Assembly (NCBI RefSeq): GCF_000956535.1
Contig: NZ_JYIY01000071.1
Coordinates: 23,964 to 87,963 of the forward strand
DNA length: 64,000 bases
Direction: 5' to 3'
Source: Microbacterium ginsengisoli
GTDB lineage: Bacteria; Actinomycetota; Actinomycetes; Actinomycetales; Microbacteriaceae
The position numbers and the translations under genes are program-made. The notes beneath the pieces were generated by a model. It was not told where the DNA came from. It saw only the letters and a program-made list of their open reading frames with translations, and made no database searches. Below, piece by piece: positions 24,855 through 33,982 of this stretch (position 1 is its first letter; every line of letters starts with the position of its first letter).

Positions 24855-26183
24855 TCAGTTGTTGTAGCCGGCCTGGATGTCGCTGAGCACCTGGTCGGTC
24901 GGCTTGCCGTCGATCCAGCTGACCATGCCCTTCCAGAAGGAGCCCGAACCCACCGTGGCGGGCATCAGGTCCGACGCGTCGAAACGCACGACCGTGTTCT
25001 GGTCCTGCAGCGTCTTCATGGCGTCGGTGAGGAACGCGCTCGAGGCGAGGCTCGGGTCGGCGCCCTTGTTGGCCGAGATCACGCCGCCGAGCTTGACGCG
25101 GGCGTTCGCGAAGTCGGGGCTCGACATGTACTCGAGAACCTTCTGCACGGCCGCCGAGTCGCTGAACGACGCGACGAACTCGCCGCCGGCCTCGACCGAC
25201 TGCGCACCCTCCGTGATGCCGGGGAGGATGAACGCGTAGACGTCACCGTCGGGGGCGACCTTCGGGGTCTGACCCGAGGCGGTCTTCACGTCGAGGAAGT
25301 TCGACGAGAGGAACGACGCCTGGTGCGTCATCGCGCAGCTGCCGTCGGCGACCTTGGCGGCGACGTCGGCGAACGCGGTCGAGTTGATGCTCTTCACATC
25401 TCCGAAGCCGGCGTTGACGTACTGGGGGTTCAGGAGGATCTGACCCACCGCGTCGAACGCGCTCTTGATCGGGGCATCCGTGAACTTCACCGTGCCGGCG
25501 ACCCACTGGTCGTAGACGTCGGGGCCGGACTGACGCAGGACGAGGTCCTCGATCCAGTCGGTGCCGGGCCAGCCCGACGCGTCACCCGAGGCGAAGCCGG
25601 CGCACCAGGGAGCCTGGCCGGTCTTCTGCTGGATGGTCTTGGTCAGGGTGAGCAGGTCGTCCCAGGTCTTGGGGACGGAGACGCCCCACTCCTTGAACTT
25701 CGCCGGCGAGTACCAGACGTAGCCCTTGACGTTGGCGAGCATGGGCGCGGCGTAGAACGTGCCGTCGACCGTGCCATACGTCTTCCAGTCCTTCGACCAG
25801 TACTTGTCGACGTTGGCCGAGACGGTGTCCGACGCCTTCTTGACGTCGCCCGTGCCGACCAGGGTCTTCAGCAGACCCGGCTGGGGCACAATGGCGATGT
25901 CGGGCGCCGAGCCACCGGTCACCTTGGTGACGATGTTTCCCTCGAAGCTCTTGTCGCCGGTGTACTCGACCTTGATGCCGGTGTCGGCGGTGAACTGCGT
26001 GAAGGACTGGTTCAGCAGGTCGGCCTCCGACCCGGTGATCCCGCCCGAGATCTTGACGGTCTGACCCGACAGATCGCTGGAGCTGCTGCTGGGGCTGCCC
26101 TCGGCGCACCCGACCAGACCGAGCCCGAGGGCTCCGATCAGTGCGACCGGCGCTAGGACGTGGCGCCGCTGCAGTGTTGCCAT
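24855..26183 (-). CDS. Extracellular sugar-binding lipoprotein
   Basis: A 442-aa family 1 solute-binding protein of a CUT1 ABC importer. The lipobox cysteine is residue 26 (LGLVGCAEG), then a serine linker and the GGITGSEADLLNQSF start of the mature domain. PDIAIVPQPG, WYSPAKFKEWGVSVPKTWDDLL and TDWIEDLVLR are typical of the family. The ATG at 26183 has a very strong AAGGAGGAGG upstream, whereas the frame upstream of it is untranslated leader and operator. It is first in the operon and is controlled by the promoter and operator at 26240-26285. Confidence 0.93.
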   Translation of the reverse strand: MATLQRRHVLAPVALIGALGLGLVGCAEGSPSSSSSDLSGQTVKISGGITGSEADLLNQSFTQFTADTGIKVEYTGDKSFEGNIVTKVTGGSAPDIAIVPQPGLLKTLVGTGDVKKASDTVSANVDKYWSKDWKTYGTVDGTFYAAPMLANVKGYVWYSPAKFKEWGVSVPKTWDDLLTLTKTIQQKTGQAPWCAGFASGDASGWPGTDWIEDLVLRQSGPDVYDQWVAGTVKFTDAPIKSAFDAVGQILLNPQYVNAGFGDVKSINSTAFADVAAKVADGSCAMTHQASFLSSNFLDVKTASGQTPKVAPDGDVYAFILPGITEGAQSVEAGGEFVASFSDSAAVQKVLEYMSSPDFANARVKLGGVISANKGADPSLASSAFLTDAMKTLQDQNTVVRFDASDLMPATVGSGSFWKGMVSWIDGKPTDQVLSDIQAGYNN

Positions 26184-26239
26184 GTGATTCCTCCTCCTTG
26201 AGTGCACGGAATTCTTCCGTCTCACATACCGATTCCCCC

Positions 26240-26285
26240 GGAACCGGTTCCACAGCACCGTATTCGAAGTTCACGCGATCCACAA
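26240..26285 (-). promoter_or_regulatory. Promoter of the sugar ABC operon with LacI-type operator at the start site
   Basis: On the minus strand TTGTGG (26280-26285) and TACGGT (26257-26262) are 17 bp apart. The 12-bp palindrome GGAACCGGTTCC (26240-26251) begins 5 nt after the -10 box, so a bound repressor would cover the start site. The region 26184-26487 between the divergent genes holds only these control elements. Confidence 0.75.
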
Positions 26286-26389
26286 CCAGCGCCGGTCACG
26301 AATCCATAAACCCCACTATTCGTGCGGTGATTCCAGGTTCTGGTGCTCATATCGCGCCGATTTCCCCTTTGTGAATCGCCGTCCCATGT

Positions 26390-26427
26390 GGAACCGGTTC
26401 CCTAAAGTTTCTGTGATCATCTAGACT
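26390..26427 (+). promoter_or_regulatory. Second LacI-type operator and lacI-family gene promoter
   Basis: The same palindrome GGAACCGGTTCC occurs at 26390-26401, exactly 150 bp (centre to centre) from the first. It overlaps the likely -35 region of the rightward promoter, whose -10 box is TAGACT (26422-26427). This supports autoregulation and possible looping. Confidence 0.7.
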
Positions 26428-26487
26428 GCGACGGAAAGTCCCGCGACCACCGGTCGCACGAACCCGTCGACGATGAAGGGATCGAGA

Positions 26488-27504
26488 GTGAGCGGCATCG
26501 CCGACGTCGCCCGCCTGGCCGGGGTCTCCAAGTCCACTGCGAGCCGCGCGCTCAGCGGGGGCGGCTATGTCTCCGAGGAGACGCGCAAGAAGGTGACGGA
26601 TGCCGCCACCACTCTGGGCTACGTGGCATCCGCCAACGCCGCCGGCCTCGCAACGGGTCGCACGCGCACGATCGCCGTCATCGTGCCGAGGGTCAACCGG
26701 TGGTATTTCGGCTCGATGATCGAGGGCATCACCCGCGCGCTCATCCCGGCCGGATACGACCTGACGCTCTACGTCGCTGAGCCCGCGTCTCAGGATCGCG
26801 AGAGCATGTACCGCTTCTTCCTGGCCCGGAAGCGATTCGACGGCGTGCTCGCGGTGGCACTCGAACCCGACGACGACGACATCGAGAAGCTGATCGGCAT
26901 CGGCAAGCCGACCCTGTGCGTGGGCAACGGGCTCAACGGAATTCCGACGATCGGCATCGACAACATCGCGATCGGGCGGATGATCACGCAGCACCTGATC
27001 ACGCTCGGCCACCGCGAGATCGCCTTCCTCGGGGTGACGCCCTACGACTCCCCCCGCGCACGCGATGTCGCGGACCGGTGCATCGGCTACGAGCAGGCGA
27101 TGAGACAGGCCGGGCTCGAGGCATCCATGCGCTCGACGCCCTCGACCCTCACCGTGACGGACGGCTACGCGGCCGCCGTGCCGCTGCTGGCCGACATGGA
27201 GTCGCGCCCCACGGCGATCGTCGCGGCGTGCGACGAGATCGCGATCGGTGCGATCATCGCGGCGCGCCGACTGGGCGTGCCCGTGCCGGGCCAGCTGAGC
27301 GTCGTCGGCGTCGACGGCCACGACTACGCCGAGATGTTCGGACTCACCACGATCGTGCAGCACCCCGAGGAGCTCGGCGAGCTCGCCGCGCGCACCCTGC
27401 TCTCGCTCATCGACGGCGACACGGACGTGCCCGACCGGCTGCAACTGCCGACGCGGCTCGTGGTGCGATCCTCGACGACGGCGCCCGCGACCTCCGGCGC
27501 CTGA
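26488..27504 (+). CDS. LacI-family transcriptional regulator of the sugar ABC operon
   Basis: A 338-aa repressor. The N-terminal HTH (IADVARLAGVSKSTASRAL) is followed by the hinge helix region (ASANAAGLATGRT) and a periplasmic-binding-like sensor domain ending HPEELGELAARTLL. It would bind the two GGAACCGGTTCC sites and release them on binding a sugar or sugar phosphate. The GTG at 26488 has AAGGGA 7 nt upstream. The in-frame ATG at 26473 would add five residues but has no ribosome-binding site. It is divergent from the transporter it probably controls. Confidence 0.9.
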   Translation: MSGIADVARLAGVSKSTASRALSGGGYVSEETRKKVTDAATTLGYVASANAAGLATGRTRTIAVIVPRVNRWYFGSMIEGITRALIPAGYDLTLYVAEPASQDRESMYRFFLARKRFDGVLAVALEPDDDDIEKLIGIGKPTLCVGNGLNGIPTIGIDNIAIGRMITQHLITLGHREIAFLGVTPYDSPRARDVADRCIGYEQAMRQAGLEASMRSTPSTLTVTDGYAAAVPLLADMESRPTAIVAACDEIAIGAIIAARRLGVPVPGQLSVVGVDGHDYAEMFGLTTIVQHPEELGELAARTLLSLIDGDTDVPDRLQLPTRLVVRSSTTAPATSGA

Positions 27505-27514
27505 GCGCAGACGA

Positions 27515-27550
27515 CGCTGCCCGCCCCCGGCGAACCGGGGACGGGCAGCG
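27515..27550. terminator. Bidirectional stem-loop terminator
   Basis: Arms 27515-27530 and 27535-27550 pair over 16 bp with one mismatch, around a CGAA loop. It lies between the converging lacI-type gene and the NucH-type gene. Confidence 0.8.
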
Positions 27551-27564
27551 CGATGGCGGATGCC

Positions 27565-30500
27565 TCAGCTGCGACGGTTGCGCACCGTCATCCGTGCGGC
27601 GGCACCGGCCCCGAGGAGCAAGACGCCTGCCCACAGCAGCCACTGCAGATCCTGACCGCCGGTGCGCGGCAGAGCCGCGAGCGACGGGTCGGCGATCGTC
27701 ACGGCCTGCCAGCCGATGACGTTCCCGTCAGCGTCCTGGACGACCAGACTGTGGGCGCCGGAGACCCCCGCGGGGATGGTGACGGTGACGTAACCGCTCG
27801 CATCGACGAGGAACCACGTGCCGATGCGCACCGGGGTGGAGTGCACCCACACCGTGACCCACTCGCCGGCGTGCTCGACGCCGACGTAGATCTTCACCGC
27901 ATCCCCGACGGAGGGAGTGGTGTCGCTCGCGGAGATCTTGCCCTCGAGCGCGGCGGTCAGCGCGGCATCCGGGACGGGGAGCGGGATGATCGACGGCGGA
28001 GTGGTGCCGGGGACCTCCGTTCCGGGTCCCGTGCCGGGCAGGCCCGTGCCGTTCGACACCGTGAGCGGCACGGTGACCTTGGTTCCCGATGCCGGTGAGG
28101 TGAGCACCACGGACGTCGACGCCGGAGCATCGAGCGGAACCGTGAACGACACCGTGGCGGTCCCGTTGACGAACGCGACCGGCGTGAACGTCGCCGCGCT
28201 GCCGGCGACCGCGTACTCCAGCGTGGTGTTCAGCGGCGAGCCGAGCGACGTCATGTCGATCGCGGACACCGTGAACGACACCTGGTCGCCTGCCGAGACC
28301 GCAGTGGTCGGCGCACCGAGAACCTGCGCCGAACGGCTGGCGAAGTCCGGCGAGACCGGCTGATGCGTCTCGAGGTAGCTGATCCACGCGTCACGGTCGA
28401 TCAGACCCGAGTCGCGCGTGTTCGTGCCCTGAGCGAAGGTGCGGAAGTTGTCGCCGCCCTGCAGCAGGAAGTTGAACGAACCGATGCGGTACGAGGCCGC
28501 GAGGTCGATCGGCTTGCCGTCGATCCAGATTCCCGTGATGTGGCTGCCCCGCGCCGCGGTCGCGTCGAACGTGTACGAGACGTTCTTCGACAGCCCGAGC
28601 TGGAGGTAGGAACGCGACGGGATCGTGCCGTCGGCGTTGGTCTGCCACTGCTCCTCGAGCACGGCCTTGAACTGCGCGCCGGTGAGGCTCGTCGTCCAGA
28701 GGTTGTTCACGAAGGGGAGCACCGCATTCGCCTCGGCGTAGGTGATCGTGCCATCCGGAGCGTAGAAGAGCTCGGCGCGCAGACCGCCGGGGTTGACCAC
28801 ACCGATCTCGGCGCCGCCGCGATCGGCCGAGCCGAGCGAGGCGACGAGAGAGTCGGCCACGAGGTTTCCGATCGTGGACTGGCCGGCACGGTTGTCGCGG
28901 GCGGTGGCGCCTGCGTACTTCCCGTCGACGTAGCTGCCACCGGTGTACGACGTCGTGATGTCCGCCGTGACCGATCCCTTCGGCTGGTTGCCGATGGCCG
29001 CCGCGCTCGCGAGTGCAGCGTTCGTGATCGCGTTGACCTCGGCCACCCGGGGGTAGGTCGAGATCAGCGTGGCCGCCGGGGTGGTCGAGCGGGCGATGTT
29101 GCGTGCCGTGTAGCCGAGCACGTCATGGGACGCGCCGTCGATCGAGAGCACGACCTGTCCGAGGTTCTCGCCGTAGTTGCCGGTCTGAACGATGGGGCGG
29201 GTCTTGCCTTCGACACCCGGGACCGGGGCATCCCACACGTACTGCTTGTGGGTGTGGCCGGTGAAGATGACGTCGACGCTGGACGAGGTCTTCGTCACGA
29301 TGTCCGCGAACGCACCGCCGGCCGCGACCTCCTGGTCAAGCGTCGCCTTCTCCGGGGTTCCCGCCCCCGCTCCCTCGTGGTACTCGGCGACGATCACGTC
29401 GACCGTGCCGGCGAGTTCCGCCGCGACGCGGTTCACGGCCGCGACCGGGTCACCGAAGGTGAGTCCGGTGATGCCGCCGGGAGCGACCAGGCTCGGGGTC
29501 TCCTGCGTGATGACGCCGATGACCGCGACCTTCAGGCCACCCGCGTCGACGATGGTGTACTCGGGAAGCGCCGGCTCGCTGGTGCCCGCCTTGTAGACGT
29601 TGGCGCCGAGATACGGGAAGTCCGCCGCATCCTGCACGCGACCGGAGAGGTCGGCGTAGCCGCGGTCGAACTCGTGGTTGCCCACAGCCGACGCCGCCAG
29701 GTCGAGCGCGTTGAGCACGTCGAGGGTCGGCTTGTCCTCGGCGACCGCGGAGGCGAACAGCGAGGCACCGATGTTGTCACCGGCCGACAGCAGGAGGGTG
29801 TTGCCTTCGCCGTAGGCGGCGCGCTGCTCCTCGACGGTTCCCGCGAACGCGACGGTGTTGCCGTCGATGCGCCCGTGGAAGTCGTTGATGTTGAGGAGGT
29901 TGAGCTCGATCTTGTGCGACAGCGTCACACCCACCACGAGCGGGTCGTGGTCGCTCGATCGGAATGCGTCGGCACGGTAGAAGTCGGTCGCGTTGTAGTT
30001 GTAGCGGCTGTACTCCAGCGCCACGGACTCACCTGCGTTGATGTTCCACACGTGCGCACCCGTGACCGCGGCCTGAGCCGACGGCGACGCGAAGATGTGG
30101 TCGAGCGAACCCGACTGGCCGCTGAACGAGTAGGTGTACTCCTCGGCGCCCTGCTGGATGTAACCCGCGTCGGTGATGACCTTGATCGGGTCTTCCTGGC
30201 TGTAGGAGTTGAAATCGCCCAGCAGGAAGACCTTGTCGGTGCCGACGGACGTCTTCAGCCCATCGGCGAACGCCACGAGCGCGTGCGCCTGAGCCACACG
30301 CGATGCGTTGCTCGCACCCTGGCCGTCGCCCTGGTCCGCGTCCGCGCCCGTTCCCGACCCCTTCGACTTGAAGTGGTTCACGATGGCGATGAACTGCGCA
30401 GAGGTGCCGTCGGCCGCCGTGAAGGCCTGGGCGAGCGGTTGGCGCGCGTTCGAGAAGGCGCTGTCGTTGAGCACGACGGAGGCGCCGACCGGCTTGACCA

Positions 30501-32481
30501 GCGATGCCTTGTAGATGAACGCCGTGCGGATGACATCCTGCTGGTCGAGCGGCAGGAGCGCATCGGCTGCCGGCGACGGCACGAACGACCACTGCTCGGA
30601 TCCGAGGGCGCTGTTCAACGCGTTCACGAGCGTCGAGAGCGCGGAATCCCGGTCCTTACCGAACTTGGACGAGTTCTCGATCTCCTCGAGCGAGACCACG
30701 TCGGCACCCAGCCCGTTGATCGCCGCGACGATCTTGTCCTGCTGACGCTTCAGGTTCGCTGCGTCGGCGGCGCCGCGCGGGCCCGATCCCGAGCAGGTGT
30801 TCACCGTCACGTTGTTGCCCGCGCGATCGGTGTAGAACGAGCAGGTGTTGCCGGCGGCGACATAGTCGGCGCCCGTGGTGGTGAAGTAGTTGAGCACGTT
30901 GAAGCTGGCGAGCTGGATGTCGCCGCCGACGTTCGGTGCGCTCGTGGGGCGCCCGTCCGCGATGGCCACGAACGAGGTGTCTCCCCCCGCCAGGAGCTGC
31001 GCGGTGGGCTGGAACTTCCAGGTGCTGTTGCGATAGTCGAGCACGACAGGCTTCGCAAACGTGACCGGAGCGCCGACGGTGATGTCGCGATCGCTCAGGT
31101 ACGGGAGCGCGATGCTCTTGTTCGCGGAGCTGAGGAAGTTGATGGATGCCCCGTCGTCGAGCGTCACACCGCGGGCGGCGTTGTCCGCCACGGCCTGCGC
31201 GTACGCGGCGGTGCCGGGTCGGGCGATCTCCGTCGGCGTGATCAGCGGGGTGGTGCCGGTTGCCAGACCGATCTCGGCGTACTGGTTCGTCGAGTAGGTG
31301 TTGGTGACGGTGTAGTCGCCCTGGGGAAGGATCAGCATGCCCTCGAGCGACTCGCGCTGCTGGTCGGTCGCGGGGAAGGCGACAGTCGCAGCCGCGACGG
31401 GCGCCGGCGCCGTCTCGGACAAGACCGTCGTGCCATTGGCGGTGCCGTTGATCTCGGTGAGCCCCTGGTACTCGGTCACGCTTCCGGTGACCTCGACGTA
31501 CTGGCCTACGGAGACCTTCGCGGTCGCGGCCGAGCCGAAGACGAAGACCGCATCGGATGCGGTGTGGGTGCCCAAGTCGATGGCGCCGCCGGTGCCGGGG
31601 GTCTGGATGTAGAACCCGTTGAAGCCGCCGGTCGGGTAGGCCGCGGTCACGACTCCGCGGGTGGTGACGGTCTGACCGGAGAGCGGTGAGGTGTCGCCGG
31701 TGCCCTGGATCGCGGAGATCGGCGTGATCTCACCCGGCGCCGTGGTGGGCGACGTGGTGGGCGTCGGCGCGCTCGATGCGGTCGGCGAGGGCGAGGCGCT
31801 GGGAGAGTCGGTCGGGTTCGGTGTGCTTCCCGAGCCGGAGTTCTGGGGGGTGACGGTCGTGGTGACCGTGAAGTCCGTGGAGTTGTCGTCGGTGTCGACG
31901 AAGCCCGTGCGCGTCAAGGCGTTGGGCGTGGTGTTGCCGCCGGCGTCGGGGGCGGCCTTGGTCTCGAACGTGTTGCCGCTGCCGTAGCCGAGGAGGTCCA
32001 CGACGCCCGGGGTGCCGACCACCGAGCCCGGGGTGAGGGTGAGGGGGGAGGACTGGTCGGAGAGCCAGAGCACGCCGTTCTGTCCACCGGGGTTGAAGCT
32101 CGTCACCTGATCGGGCGTGGGCAGCGCGACGCCGTTGGCGCCGTTCGAGGCGGCCTGCACGAGGAAGTACGAACCCGGGTTGATCGTGCCCGAGAGGGTG
32201 ACCGTCGTCGCCGCGCCGGTGCCGGACGCGGACCGGTACTGGAGCGACCAACCGGTCAGGTCCTGCGCGGTCCCCCCGGCGTTGTAGAGCTCGATGAACT
32301 TGTTGGTGAAGGGGGCGCCGGCGCTGCCTCCCTTGAGGTAGGCCTCATTGATGATGACGTCGGCCGGGGCGGGTTCTGCCGCCGAGGCCGCGAGCGCCGT
32401 GCCGGGCGCTGCGATGCCGATGAGGAGAGATGCGCCCGCGATGACGGCGAGCGCTCTCCTGCGTGGCTGGGAAATAGACAT
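27565..32481 (-). CDS. Sortase-anchored NucH-type endonuclease / 5'-nucleotidase
   Basis: A 1638-aa surface enzyme. Parts in order: signal peptide (residues 1-34), lamin-tail domain (about 38-150; VIINEAYLKGG, FIELYNAGG), Ser/Pro/Thr linker (about 215-250), OB-like domain (about 255-370), ExeM/NucH endonuclease-exonuclease-phosphatase domain (about 518-850; LASFNVLNYF, VVSLEEIEN), UshA-type 5'-nucleotidase (about 858-1370; [30 protein letters not shown]), Ig-like C-terminal part, LPRTG at 1604-1608, one helix and an Arg-rich tail. It could degrade extracellular DNA to nucleotides and then to nucleosides and phosphate. AGGAGA precedes the ATG. Its 5'-nucleotidase half is paralogous to that of the gene at 33983. 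Confidence 0.92.
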   Translation of the reverse strand: MSISQPRRRALAVIAGASLLIGIAAPGTALAASAAEPAPADVIINEAYLKGGSAGAPFTNKFIELYNAGGTAQDLTGWSLQYRSASGTGAATTVTLSGTINPGSYFLVQAASNGANGVALPTPDQVTSFNPGGQNGVLWLSDQSSPLTLTPGSVVGTPGVVDLLGYGSGNTFETKAAPDAGGNTTPNALTRTGFVDTDDNSTDFTVTTTVTPQNSGSGSTPNPTDSPSASPSPTASSAPTPTTSPTTAPGEITPISAIQGTGDTSPLSGQTVTTRGVVTAAYPTGGFNGFYIQTPGTGGAIDLGTHTASDAVFVFGSAATAKVSVGQYVEVTGSVTEYQGLTEINGTANGTTVLSETAPAPVAAATVAFPATDQQRESLEGMLILPQGDYTVTNTYSTNQYAEIGLATGTTPLITPTEIARPGTAAYAQAVADNAARGVTLDDGASINFLSSANKSIALPYLSDRDITVGAPVTFAKPVVLDYRNSTWKFQPTAQLLAGGDTSFVAIADGRPTSAPNVGGDIQLASFNVLNYFTTTGADYVAAGNTCSFYTDRAGNNVTVNTCSGSGPRGAADAANLKRQQDKIVAAINGLGADVVSLEEIENSSKFGKDRDSALSTLVNALNSALGSEQWSFVPSPAADALLPLDQQDVIRTAFIYKASLVKPVGASVVLNDSAFSNARQPLAQAFTAADGTSAQFIAIVNHFKSKGSGTGADADQGDGQGASNASRVAQAHALVAFADGLKTSVGTDKVFLLGDFNSYSQEDPIKVITDAGYIQQGAEEYTYSFSGQSGSLDHIFASPSAQAAVTGAHVWNINAGESVALEYSRYNYNATDFYRADAFRSSDHDPLVVGVTLSHKIELNLLNINDFHGRIDGNTVAFAGTVEEQRAAYGEGNTLLLSAGDNIGASLFASAVAEDKPTLDVLNALDLAASAVGNHEFDRGYADLSGRVQDAADFPYLGANVYKAGTSEPALPEYTIVDAGGLKVAVIGVITQETPSLVAPGGITGLTFGDPVAAVNRVAAELAGTVDVIVAEYHEGAGAGTPEKATLDQEVAAGGAFADIVTKTSSSVDVIFTGHTHKQYVWDAPVPGVEGKTRPIVQTGNYGENLGQVVLSIDGASHDVLGYTARNIARSTTPAATLISTYPRVAEVNAITNAALASAAAIGNQPKGSVTADITTSYTGGSYVDGKYAGATARDNRAGQSTIGNLVADSLVASLGSADRGGAEIGVVNPGGLRAELFYAPDGTITYAEANAVLPFVNNLWTTSLTGAQFKAVLEEQWQTNADGTIPSRSYLQLGLSKNVSYTFDATAARGSHITGIWIDGKPIDLAASYRIGSFNFLLQGGDNFRTFAQGTNTRDSGLIDRDAWISYLETHQPVSPDFASRSAQVLGAPTTAVSAGDQVSFTVSAIDMTSLGSPLNTTLEYAVAGSAATFTPVAFVNGTATVSFTVPLDAPASTSVVLTSPASGTKVTVPLTVSNGTGLPGTGPGTEVPGTTPPSIIPLPVPDAALTAALEGKISASDTTPSVGDAVKIYVGVEHAGEWVTVWVHSTPVRIGTWFLVDASGYVTVTIPAGVSGAHSLVVQDADGNVIGWQAVTIADPSLAALPRTGGQDLQWLLWAGVLLLGAGAAARMTVRNRRS

Positions 32482-32516
32482 GAGTCTCCTAGTTCAGGGC
32501 TGAGAGCAACCCTGTG

Positions 32517-32571
32517 AGGCTAAGAGACGGAATGTTGATGGGGGCGACAGTTGTGTGACGCGCAGGTAAAC
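32517..32571 (-). promoter_or_regulatory. Promoter of the NucH-type gene with PHO-box-like repeats
   Basis: On the minus strand TAGCCT (32517-32522) is a good -10 box about 35 nt before the ATG. Three adjacent 11-nt units (32561-32571, 32550-32560, 32539-32549), the first beginning GTTTACC, lie over the -35 region. They resemble actinobacterial PHO boxes (GTTCACC-type repeats), but the second and third units are weak matches. Confidence 0.35.
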
Positions 32572-32685
32572 GCTCCATGAGAATTTTCTCACGGAGGATC
32601 CTTCACTTAAACATAAGAAATGTTCAGACAACCGGCAAATTGCGCAGCATGGTCGCTCTCGGAGGGGCATTGCGCGCAGAAATGA

Positions 32686-32718
32686 CGAAGGCCCCCGGCG
32701 CAGTGCCGGGGGCCTTCG
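32686..32718. terminator. Stem-loop terminator of rplJ-rplL
   Basis: Perfect 14-bp arms (32686-32699 and 32705-32718) with a 5-nt loop, 18 bp beyond the rplL stop. Confidence 0.8.
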
Positions 32719-32736
32719 GAGCTGAGAGCAGCGGGA

Positions 32737-33129
32737 TTACTTGAGGGTAACCGTCGCGCCGGCCTCTTCGAGAGCGGCCTTCGCCTTGTCGGCGGCCTCC
32801 TTGTTGGCGCCCTCGATGACGGCCTTGGGGGCGCCATCGACAACAGCCTTGGCCTCGCCGAGGCCGAGCGAGGTGAGCTCGCGGACGACCTTGATGACCT
32901 GGATCTTCTTGTCGCCGGCAGCCTCGAGGATGACGTCGAACGAGTCCTTCTCCTCGACCTCCTCGGCGGCACCACCGGCGCCACCGGCGGCCGGAGCGGC
33001 CGCGACGGCGACCGGAGCGGCGGCGGTGACCTCGAAGGTCTCCTCGAACTTCTTGACGAACTCGCTGAGCTCGATGAGCGTGAGCTCCTTGAAGGCGTCG
33101 AGCAGCTCCTCAGTGCTGAGCTTTGCCAT
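32737..33129 (-). CDS. rplL: 50S ribosomal protein L7/L12
   Basis: The stalk protein of the large ribosomal subunit, 130 aa, present in several copies bound to L10 and needed for translation-factor GTPases. The N-terminal dimerisation part, the Ala/Pro/Gly hinge (about residues 37-56) and the conserved C-terminal domain ([21 protein letters not shown], then the end TVTLK) are all present. The ATG at 33129 follows AAGGAGA. It lies 41 bp after rplJ in the same operon. Confidence 0.97.
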   Translation of the reverse strand: MAKLSTEELLDAFKELTLIELSEFVKKFEETFEVTAAAPVAVAAAPAAGGAGGAAEEVEEKDSFDVILEAAGDKKIQVIKVVRELTSLGLGEAKAVVDGAPKAVIEGANKEAADKAKAALEEAGATVTLK

Positions 33130-33170
33130 GATGTTTCTCCTTGATTGGGGTTTGTCCACCGCGGGCCGAC

Positions 33171-33686
33171 TCAGGCCGCGGACTCCTGCTTCTCACGCAG
33201 CGCGTCGACCGTGCGAACGGCCTTCGACAGCGGGGCGTTGAAGAGATAAGCGGCACCGAACAGCGAGGCCTTCATCGCACCGGCGAGCTTCGCCAGCAGG
33301 ACTTCACGGCTCTCGAGGTCGGCCAACTTGTTGACCTCGTCCGCGCTCAGGGGGGCACCGTCGAAGTAGCCGCCCTTGATCACGAGAAGAGGGTGTGCCT
33401 TGGCGAAGGCGCGCAGGCCCTTCGCGACGGCGACCGGGTCACCGTGCACGAAGGCGATGGCCGAAGGACCGGCAAAGTCCTCGTCCAGCTCCGTGATCCC
33501 CGCGTTGTTCGCGGCGATCTTGGACAGCGTGTTCTTCACCACGGCGTACTCCGCGTCCTGACGGATGGTGTTGCGGAGCTCCTTGAGCTCGGCAACCGTC
33601 AGACCGCGGTACTCGGTGAGCAGTACGGCAGTCGAGTCCTCGAAATTCTTCGTGAGCTCGGCGACCGTCGCTTCCTTCTGCGCCAT
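33171..33686 (-). CDS. rplJ: 50S ribosomal protein L10
   Basis: The L10 stalk base protein, 171 aa, which anchors L7/L12 dimers to 23S rRNA. The sequences [33 protein letters not shown] and YAVVKNTL are typical. The C-terminal helix that binds L12 ends [14 protein letters not shown] precedes the ATG at 33686. In most bacteria L10 represses its own mRNA through the leader; the leader here has a stem-loop and U-run consistent with attenuation. Confidence 0.97.
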   Translation of the reverse strand: MAQKEATVAELTKNFEDSTAVLLTEYRGLTVAELKELRNTIRQDAEYAVVKNTLSKIAANNAGITELDEDFAGPSAIAFVHGDPVAVAKGLRAFAKAHPLLVIKGGYFDGAPLSADEVNKLADLESREVLLAKLAGAMKASLFGAAYLFNAPLSKAVRTVDALREKQESAA

Positions 33687-33896
33687 GGCCACTCCTTGTA
33701 TCCACGTGACGATCCGCGATGGCGGATCGCCGGCCTCAGACCTTCCCGGCAACGAAAAAAGCTCCGGCGCAAGCGCACGGAGCTTCACATGCCCGATGAT
33801 CGGGAGTTCGTTCGTACACCTGCGCGGGCCCCTGCGTTGCAGAGCTTCGATCGACCTGCGCTGTCGCGCACGACGATGACCGGCGGTCTTCGGCTT
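33687..33896 (-). ncRNA. rplJ leader (probable L10-binding autoregulatory leader)
   Basis: About 210 nt separate the predicted start of transcription from the rplJ ATG. That length and position fit the L10 leader that binds L10-(L12)n in many bacteria. I did not fold it and cannot confirm the kink-turn, so the name rests on context and the internal attenuator. Confidence 0.5.
33755..33785 (-). terminator. Attenuator-like stem-loop with U-run in the rplJ leader
   Basis: On the minus strand AAGCTCCG (33778-33785) pairs with CGGAGCTT (33759-33766), followed at once by a run of T (33755-33758 and the stem end). It lies between the promoter and rplJ, so it could stop transcription early unless prevented. 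Confidence 0.65.
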
Positions 33897-33902
33897 GACA
33901 TC

Positions 33903-33931
33903 AGCATACGGGATGCCGCTGCCCCCGCCAA
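33903..33931 (-). promoter_or_regulatory. Promoter of rplJ-rplL
   Basis: TTGGCG (33926-33931) and TATGCT (33903-33908) on the minus strand with a 17-bp spacer. The -35 box lies directly beyond the terminator of the upstream gene. Confidence 0.65.
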
Positions 33932-33970
33932 ACCCGAAGGCCCCGCCGGTGATCAGCGGGGCCTTCGGGT
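33932..33970. terminator. Stem-loop terminator of the M1/5'-nucleotidase gene
   Basis: Perfect 15-bp arms (33932-33946 and 33956-33970) around a 9-nt loop, 12 bp beyond the stop at 33983, with a short TTT on the minus strand. Confidence 0.8.
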
Positions 33971-33982
33971 GGATGCGGCGGA

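Noticed and set aside
28363..31689. Long open plus-strand frame (about 1100 codons) across the NucH-type gene
   Set aside because: Composition is Arg/Gly/Val/Asp-rich without recognisable domains. It is the shadow of the minus-strand gene.
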